64,000 nucleotides of DNA, taken from assembly GCA_900546515.1 (NCBI GenBank), contig URDG01000007.1, forward strand, positions 1 to 64,000, given 5' to 3'. This stretch comes from an uncultured Eubacteriales bacterium (GTDB taxonomy: Bacteria; Bacillota; Clostridia; Oscillospirales; Oscillospiraceae). Below, in pieces: positions 60,164-64,000 of the stretch (within the stretch, counting starts at the first letter, position 1; each line of letters begins with the position of its first letter). Under the pieces are notes generated by a model. That model worked only from the letters and a program-made list of their open reading frames with translations, had not been told where the DNA came from and made no database searches. A program made the position numbers and the translations under genes.

Positions 60164-60937
60164 GTGAAATACTTTGATGATATACATGCATCTTGGCAAA
60201 GCCAACTTGCCGGGATTGCCGTGGAGATAAACGACTCCGTCGATGTAAGAACTGCAAAAAAGTCGGTCGACACTGCGGAAGGTCTTGCCGCTTTAGGAGA
60301 CGCTTTGACAAAGCAGCTTCGATACCGTGAGGCTGCCGAAGCATATAATGACGCATTGCAGCTTAAGCCTAATGATCCGAGTTTGCTGCGCCGCAGAGCC
60401 GGCAGATATATTTCTACCTTGCAATGTGCGAAAGCCCTTGAAGACTTTGAACGATGTATGGTAATGGGCGGAGATAGGCTGGATATTCTGTACCGTATTG
60501 GCTTGTGCCGCTACCTCATGCATCAGTATGCCTCGGCATGCGAAGCGTTTTTAGCCTGTTTCGAACTCTGCGATGATGAGATGGGCATTGCGGTGATGTA
60601 TTGGCACACTCTATGTTCATACAAGCTTGAACATACTGCTGCGCTGCTCGTAAAATATCACGCGGGGATGGCTGTCGGACACCATACAGCCTATGAGAAA
60701 GCAGTGAGCGTATTTGCCGGAGCGCGGAGCTTTGATGATGCGTATCATGAAGCTCTTAATGAGAATAACGATCTTGAGAGTGTAATAACACTATACGGGC
60801 TATGCATATATGCCTCCTATTCAGAACAGAGCAGCTGTGCTAGGAAAATCATGGAACAGATACTTCAACGGGACGGCTTCTGGCCGTCCTATGCATACCT
60901 TGCTGCTTGGAACGATAGTTTTAATTTTACTGAATGA
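60164..60937 (+). CDS. Cytoplasmic TPR-repeat protein
   Basis: 257 residues, GTG start with a weak AGGTAAT site, so translation may depend on the upstream gene. A central tetratricopeptide segment is clear (about residues 42-110): LGDALTKQLRYREAAEAYND then ALQLKPNDPSLLRRRAGRYI and ALEDFERCMVMGGDRLDILY. The rest is helical, with many Cys and His (DALQL..CYL, HTLCSYKLEHT). No signal peptide. TPR proteins usually scaffold protein contacts; here it could link importer ATPases to the methyltransferases. Last gene of the rightward operon, followed by a terminator. Confidence 0.65.
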   Translation: MKYFDDIHASWQSQLAGIAVEINDSVDVRTAKKSVDTAEGLAALGDALTKQLRYREAAEAYNDALQLKPNDPSLLRRRAGRYISTLQCAKALEDFERCMVMGGDRLDILYRIGLCRYLMHQYASACEAFLACFELCDDEMGIAVMYWHTLCSYKLEHTAALLVKYHAGMAVGHHTAYEKAVSVFAGARSFDDAYHEALNENNDLESVITLYGLCIYASYSEQSSCARKIMEQILQRDGFWPSYAYLAAWNDSFNFTE

Positions 60938-60978
60938 AAATAGTGCCAGATCCCCCGGTAGGGGTTCTGGCACTATTT
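60938..60978 (+). terminator. Terminator of the rightward operon
   Basis: AAATAGTGCCAGA (60938-60950) pairs with TCTGGCACTATTT (60966-60978), with an inner CCCC/GGGG pair; it starts right after the stop codon. Confidence 0.88.
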
Positions 60979-61122
60979 ATCCAGATTTTCGGCAGATTTC
61001 TCTGTGATTTATAAATCAACTTTGACACGCTTTTGTTTCACTACACAGATTGCAAAAAAGTGTTCTATACCCGAGTTTCTTTTTTGGTAAACATGTCGAA
61101 TGTTGAGAAGATTTCCATTATT

Positions 61123-61166
61123 ATCCCCGGCGGGGGCTTGCTACGCAACATCTGAAATTCTATACT
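61123..61166 (+). promoter_or_regulatory. Operator-promoter 4 (small membrane protein pair)
   Basis: AT-CCCC-GGC-GGGGG-CTT (61123-61139) overlaps -35 TTGCTA (61138-61143), then 17 bases and -10 TATACT (61161-61166). The geometry is the same as at sites 1-3. It drives the genes at 61217 and 61645, tying them to the metal regulon. The 60979-61122 stretch before it holds nothing else I can support. Confidence 0.75.
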
Positions 61167-61216
61167 TATAAACAAGAAAGGCTTTCGAGAAAAGCCGGAA
61201 TATAGGAGGAAATACT

Positions 61217-61630
61217 ATGGCATGTTTTTTGGTTCCAGCGGCTGAAGCAGTTGTTGTCACTGCAGTTGCATACGGTATGAAAGCAAAAGAGAAGAAAGCA
61301 CCCACTCTCAATGACTCTGCTATCGAAGAAGCTGCCAATGCTGTTGAGGATGTCAAGATTGCAGTTTCCACCAAACTTATGTGGCTTGCAAATCTTTTGT
61401 GGGGCGGCTGCCTGCTTTTGTGCTATGAGCATATCTGGCACGGCGAGGTTGTTCCATGGTTCCCGTTCCTCACAGCAATGGCAAGTCCTGATGAGACAAG
61501 CGTAATGCTCTCTGAAATGCGTTCCGTAGGCGGGATGATGGCAATCGAAATAACGGTAGTTTGGGTACTCATCGTTCTTGTTGCAAATGCTATCGTAAAG
61601 CGCAAGCCCCCTGTATCTGCTACGGCGTAA
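61217..61630 (+). CDS. Small membrane protein of the metal locus, unknown family
   Basis: 137 residues with AGGAGG before the ATG. It starts MACFLVPAAEAVVVTAVAYG (a hydrophobic segment with a leading Cys), then a charged stretch KAKEKKAPTLNDSAIEEAAN, and two further helices (LMWLANLLWGGCLLLCYEH, and MMAIEITVVWVLIVLVANAIV). Three membrane segments in all, with the middle helix rich in Trp, Cys and His (CYEHIWHGE). I do not recognise the family. It is expressed from operator 4 together with the next gene, so both probably act with the importers, perhaps as a membrane component of metal or chelate handling. Confidence 0.6.
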   Translation: MACFLVPAAEAVVVTAVAYGMKAKEKKAPTLNDSAIEEAANAVEDVKIAVSTKLMWLANLLWGGCLLLCYEHIWHGEVVPWFPFLTAMASPDETSVMLSEMRSVGGMMAIEITVVWVLIVLVANAIVKRKPPVSATA

Positions 61631-61644
61631 CGGAGGATTTAATC

Positions 61645-61956
61645 ATGACTCTTCTTATAACTCTCTTCGCCGCAATAATTTGTACCGTCATATGGTACAA
61701 GGGCTACAATAAAGACCTGCGCATAGGTACTCTCTGCTGGATATACTGGGGTGCATCGCTGATGTGGTTCATTGATGCATGCTTTGAGTATGCCGAGTTC
61801 CATGCAGAATTCTTCACGCCGGCTCCCGTGGATATGCTCAATGACGCATACCTCGGATTGTCCGTTGTTGCGCTCGGTCTTGTCGTATGGCTTGTTATTC
61901 TGCTCATTAAGGATCCCCGAGGAACTGTCAAAGCAGCTCTCACCAAGAAAAACTGA
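61645..61956 (+). CDS. Second small membrane protein, unknown family
   Basis: 103 residues, ATG 14 bases after the previous stop behind CGGAGGA. Three helices: LLITLFAAIICTVIWYKGY, LCWIYWGASLMWFIDACFEY and LGLSVVALGLVVWLVILLI, with an acidic loop AEFHAEFFTPAPVDMLNDAY. It has many aromatic residues at the membrane interface. No known family is evident; it is the likely partner of the protein before it. A terminator follows at 61979. Confidence 0.6.
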   Translation: MTLLITLFAAIICTVIWYKGYNKDLRIGTLCWIYWGASLMWFIDACFEYAEFHAEFFTPAPVDMLNDAYLGLSVVALGLVVWLVILLIKDPRGTVKAALTKKN

Positions 61957-61978
61957 ATTTCCACTTTCACCTCTTTTC

Positions 61979-62011
61979 CCGGTATGCTTCTGTATTGAAT
62001 CATGCCGGGAT
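61979..62011 (+). terminator. Terminator of the small membrane protein operon
   Basis: CCCGGTATG and CATGCCGGG (nine pairs, one G-T) with a T-rich exit (ATTTTTTAT). Confidence 0.8.
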
Positions 62012-62050
62012 TTTTTATACGGAGAGACTTATGTATATTATTAGGTTGTG

Positions 62051-62093
62051 CCACGAGGGTTTGAAATAGAAAAAGATTTACATCTTTTCGTGG
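62051..62093. repeat. Nested inverted repeats
   Basis: CCACGA (62051-62056) and TCGTGG (62088-62093) enclose AAAAGAT-TTAC-ATCTTTT (62071-62088). The structure is cruciform-like, just before the 19-bp inverted repeat. Confidence 0.5.
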
Positions 62094-62113
62094 AAATTGA
62101 ATATTGCCTCTAA

Positions 62114-62174
62114 AATGCACTTAGGGGTGAACCGTCCAGCAAACACCTGCTCGCAGTTCACCCCTAAGTGCATT
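62114..62174. repeat. Perfect 19-bp inverted repeat
   Basis: AATGCACTTAGGGGTGAAC (62114-62132) and its exact complement GTTCACCCCTAAGTGCATT (62156-62174), separated by 23 bases. There is no T run, so a plain terminator is unlikely; it may be an element end, an origin hairpin or a transcript processing signal. Confidence 0.85.
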
Positions 62175-62216
62175 CTGCACAACTTTAGTCCTTTACCGCC
62201 CATCCACGCCCCTCCC

Positions 62217-62247
62217 GTTCTGAATTTTGACTTTTTCAAAATTCAGA
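62217..62247. repeat. Left copy of a 20-bp inverted repeat, itself part palindromic
   Basis: The 20 bases 62217-62236 (GTTCTGAATTTTGACTTTTT) recur as an exact reverse complement at 63072-63091. Within the left copy TCTGAATTTTGA and TCAAAATTCAGA (62219-62247) also form a 12-bp palindrome around CTTTT. The pair brackets the sigma-factor gene and the structured non-coding region. Confidence 0.85.
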
Positions 62248-62658
62248 ATAAGGAACTATTACATAACCATCAACAGCGAAAAAATCTGTGTTTCCGAGGA
62301 AGTATACAACGTTTACCGCCAAATGAGGCGGCATGAACGCACGCTGGCCGAGAAAGATTCCCGCAACTTTGTATTGAAGTATGAGGACTTTGCAGATGGA
62401 GAGATTACCGGTGAGGAGCAGATATACGATTTCTTGCAGCCGAGCGTTGAAGAGCTTGCGTTAACGAACATTATTTACCGCAAGCTACACAGGGCTATTG
62501 AGATGCTGCCGCAAGCAGAAAAGGAGTTGATCTCAGATTTGTATTTCAACGGTTATTCAATGCGCACGATTGCAGAAAAGCAGGGTGTAAGTCACATGAC
62601 AATACAACGCCAAGTTCAAAAAATCCTTGCAAAATTAAAAAATTTTATAAAAAGTTGA
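62227..62658 (+). CDS. Phage/ICE-type sigma-70-like factor
   Basis: A frame of up to 143 residues. YYITINSEKICVSEEVYNVY opens the recognisable part, and SVEELALTNIIYRKLHRAIE with the region 4 helix-turn-helix FNGYSMRTIAEKQGVSHMTI, then QRQVQKILAKLKN, ends it. This matches the short sigma factor-like proteins of Tn916-type and other conjugative elements. The start is unclear: TTG 62227 lies inside the inverted repeat without a ribosome binding site, and the family's usual MNxYI-type start is altered, so the repeat may have replaced the original 5' end. Function likely in element gene control. Confidence 0.65.
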   Translation: MTFSKFRIRNYYITINSEKICVSEEVYNVYRQMRRHERTLAEKDSRNFVLKYEDFADGEITGEEQIYDFLQPSVEELALTNIIYRKLHRAIEMLPQAEKELISDLYFNGYSMRTIAEKQGVSHMTIQRQVQKILAKLKNFIKS

Positions 62659-62689
62659 AAAAAACTGTTACAAGCCCCCTCCGAACTCG

Positions 62690-63065
62690 CTTAAGAAGTG
62701 AGGGGATAAATTATCACCCCTCGGTGTACCTTGACAAACACCGGGGCAACCGGTCATATCCGGCTACTGAATAACATCAGTGAATGTACGAGCGAGACGA
62801 AGGATGCGCCAGAACTCACCTGTGCGGGAAACCGCATCAATCGACGGCCATAAGGTGACGAGCGGGTCAGTCCATTCAAAAGCGGCCTTGGCAAGCCGCG
62901 CGCCATGACTGCATTCACGCAGGTACTCCTGTCCAGCCACAGCTTTCAGGCAACGGGGGCAGCTCGGAGAGATCCTCGGAGGGGTGAAATTCCCGTGCGC
63001 AGCGCCAGCTGCGGTTCAGTAGTCCGCCCGACCTGGGGAAGTAGTGTCGAATACAGGTTAGCAAA
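62690..63065 (+). ncRNA. Candidate large structured RNA, HEARO/omega-RNA-like
   Basis: About 380 bases with no coding frame but many GC hairpins in order: GAGGGG/CCCCTC, CGGTGT/ACACCG, TGCGG-GAAA-CCGCA (62822-62835 region), GGCCATAAGGTGACGAGCGG, GCGGC/GCCGC and GGGGTGAAATTCCC then GCGCAGCGCCAGCTGCG. The string GCGGGAAACCGC followed by GGCCATAAGG and GACGAGCGGGT, and the later GGGTGAAATTCCC, are what I remember of HEARO (omega) RNAs that guide IscB/IsrB nucleases. No iscB-like gene follows; the next gene is DUF3846. Whether it is an omega RNA needs a covariance-model search. Another class of large mobile-element RNA is possible. Confidence 0.4.
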
Positions 63066-63071
63066 AATCCA

Positions 63072-63091
63072 AAAAAGTCAAAATTCAGAAC
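63072..63091. repeat. Right copy of the 20-bp inverted repeat
   Basis: Exact reverse complement of 62217-62236, ending 48 bases before the DUF3846 gene. The copies are 835 bases apart. Confidence 0.85.
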
Positions 63092-63139
63092 AATGGCAGC
63101 CGGTGTTATACATCGGCTGCCGCATTATCAGGAGGAAAC

Positions 63140-63565
63140 ATGGAAAATGAAAAATCTACATTGACCGTGCTCATGGTCGAGCCGGGCAAAGCTCCGTATC
63201 AGGCTGCTATCGGCGCAGATCTCAAGTCTTTGCAGCAGGTGGTCGGCGGGTACATAGAATCAATCTCGCCCTACGATGACCCCGTCGCAATCATCTGCAA
63301 TGAAGAAGGCAAGCTTGAACAACTCCCGTTCAACCGTGGGCTGCGTGATGAGTTAGGCAATCTCTATGACTATATCGCCGGTAACTTTATGATCGTAGGT
63401 CTCGGAGAAGAAGATTTCACATCGCTGCCGCCGGAGTACATAGAGAAGTATTCTCAGCTCTTCGCTCAGCCCGAAATCCTCAACATTGCAAACGGCAGGT
63501 TTGAAGTTTTGCCGGATACGTCCTTTGAACAGCAAGAATCTGAAGAACCGAATATGAGCATGTAA
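63140..63565 (+). CDS. DUF3846 domain protein
   Basis: 141 residues with CAGGAGGAA before the ATG. The body fits DUF3846: TVLMVEPGKAPYQAAIGADL, KSLQQVVGGYIESISPYDDP, VAIICNEEGKLEQLPFNRGL and NFMIVGLGEEDFTSLPPEYI. The domain is frequent in conjugative elements and phages of gut Firmicutes, with unknown function. It supports the view that 62.2 kb onward is mobile-element DNA. Confidence 0.85.
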   Translation: MENEKSTLTVLMVEPGKAPYQAAIGADLKSLQQVVGGYIESISPYDDPVAIICNEEGKLEQLPFNRGLRDELGNLYDYIAGNFMIVGLGEEDFTSLPPEYIEKYSQLFAQPEILNIANGRFEVLPDTSFEQQESEEPNMSM

Positions 63566-63576
63566 AGGAGACCATT

Positions 63577-63702
63577 ATGGGAAAGAAAAACCGCCACAAA
63601 TGCAAAGCACCGTACCGCGCACCGCCGCAGTGCGGTAAGTACCAGAAGAAGCTCATGAAAGCCGCCGCAGATGAGCGGCAGAGAAAAAGAAGGAGGTCGT
63701 GA
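63577..63702 (+). CDS. Tiny basic protein, 41 residues
   Basis: ATG at 63577 follows AAAGGAG; the product MGKKNRHKCKAPYRAPPQCG then KYQKKLMKAAADERQRKRRRS is very basic (about 40 percent K/R) with two Cys. Similar tiny basic proteins occur in ICE operons. It is probably nucleic-acid binding, but nothing more can be said. Its stop overlaps the next start (GTGA). Confidence 0.5.
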   Translation: MGKKNRHKCKAPYRAPPQCGKYQKKLMKAAADERQRKRRRS

Positions 63703-64000
63703 TCATCACTGTAACAAAAAGCGCCTATGTACACAGACGCATATTTTCTCTGCTCTGTGTACTCCTTATCTTCATCGCAATCTTACCCATCTCAGCCTTC
63801 GCGGACTGGGTCACGGTCAGTACGGTAAACTCAGCGTCGTACTTCCAGACCTTCAGCAGCAAGGGCGTCTGGACGGCAATAGGCACTCCCGCGCACTACA
63901 TAAACGAGACCGGTCAGGTCGCCTACTGTCTCCAGACGAATTATAACTCACCCAACAACAGCGGCTACTCCTCAACGAGCGGCTGGCAGTATTATGATGA
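63699..64000 (+). CDS. Secreted thioester-type adhesin, N-terminal part
   Basis: GTG at 63699, very close to AAGGAGG (63690-63696), leaves the start slightly uncertain. 100 residues are visible. A signal peptide (HRRIFSLLCVLLIFIAILPI, cleavage near SAFA) is followed by an extracellular beta domain: SYFQTFSSKGVWTAIGTPAH, then GQVAYCLQTNYNSPNNSGYS. The AYCLQ..NSP-type motif resembles the Cys of TQxA/thioester domains in Gram-positive adhesins and pili that bind host surfaces covalently. The matching Gln and any LPxTG lie beyond the window. Confidence 0.6.
   Translation, partial: MIITVTKSAYVHRRIFSLLCVLLIFIAILPISAFADWVTVSTVNSASYFQTFSSKGVWTAIGTPAHYINETGQVAYCLQTNYNSPNNSGYSSTSGWQYYD

Noticed and set aside
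60938..60978. CCCCCGGTAGGGG in the terminator as a fifth metal operator
   Set aside because: It lies in the loop of a strong terminator, lacks the AT...CTT flanks and no promoter follows.
62930..63060. Cobalamin riboswitch suggested by GGTGAAATTCC and a CGACCTGGGG string
   Set aside because: The B12 box and the typical CCGC-ACTG core are not in the right order, and the downstream gene is DUF3846, not a cobalamin gene.
39058..64000. Second copy of the tRNA-Leu 3' end as attR
   Set aside because: No repeat of the tRNA 3' terminal sequence was seen in the rest of the window.

Overview
The window looks like chromosome of a spore-forming Clostridia species, most likely Oscillospirales/Oscillospiraceae. 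The basis is two CotF-like spore coat genes, an unsplit rpoB-rpoC plus rpsL-rpsG-fusA-tuf block, a potassium-type membrane pyrophosphatase, and AT-rich Gram-positive promoters and ribosome binding sites in a moderately GC-rich background. I assign no species.

Layout. 1-3.9 kb is a scarred accessory patch: the start of a PAP2-type gene, a truncated TIGR04255-like gene, an orphan two-spacer CRISPR array with type I-C-like repeats, and a large internal fragment of a phage/conjugative-element polyvalent protein. 3.9-13.8 kb is ordinary chromosome: DUF1015, a trigger-factor-like chaperone, a PucR-type regulator, an HdeD-like protein, Hsp20, a two-component system, an RluA-type pseudouridine synthase and two surface proteins. 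14.5-20.6 kb holds the membrane pyrophosphatase, a three-gene GT-C/GtrB/GtrA glycosylation operon and the coat genes. 20.7-37.4 kb (minus strand) is the transcription/translation block rpoB-rpoC then rpsL-rpsG-fusA-tuf, split by a DNA methyltransferase and a 1052-residue surface protein. A second GT-C gene and tRNA-Leu(GAG) follow.

39.5-62.0 kb, just after the tRNA, is the most interesting part: a 22-kb locus that looks like a metal or metal-chelate acquisition system. It has a FecCD-type ABC importer, two divergent oligopeptide/nickel-type ABC importers, four SAM-dependent methyltransferases in two homologous pairs, an FmdE protein, a cytoplasmic trio (binding-protein-like protein, HypB/UreG-like GTPase, ABC ATPase), a His-rich CsoR/RcnR-family metal sensor, a TPR protein and two small membrane proteins. 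Four promoters in the locus carry the same operator, AT-C(4-7)-G(5-7)-CTT, fused to the -35 element. They head the FecCD operon, the leftward operon, the rightward operon containing the regulator, and the small-membrane-protein pair. I infer one regulon controlled by the CsoR-like protein.

62.0-64.0 kb is the edge of another mobile element: long perfect inverted repeats, a phage/ICE-type sigma factor, a roughly 380-nt gene-free structured region that resembles a HEARO/omega RNA, a DUF3846 gene, a tiny basic protein and the start of a secreted thioester-type adhesin.
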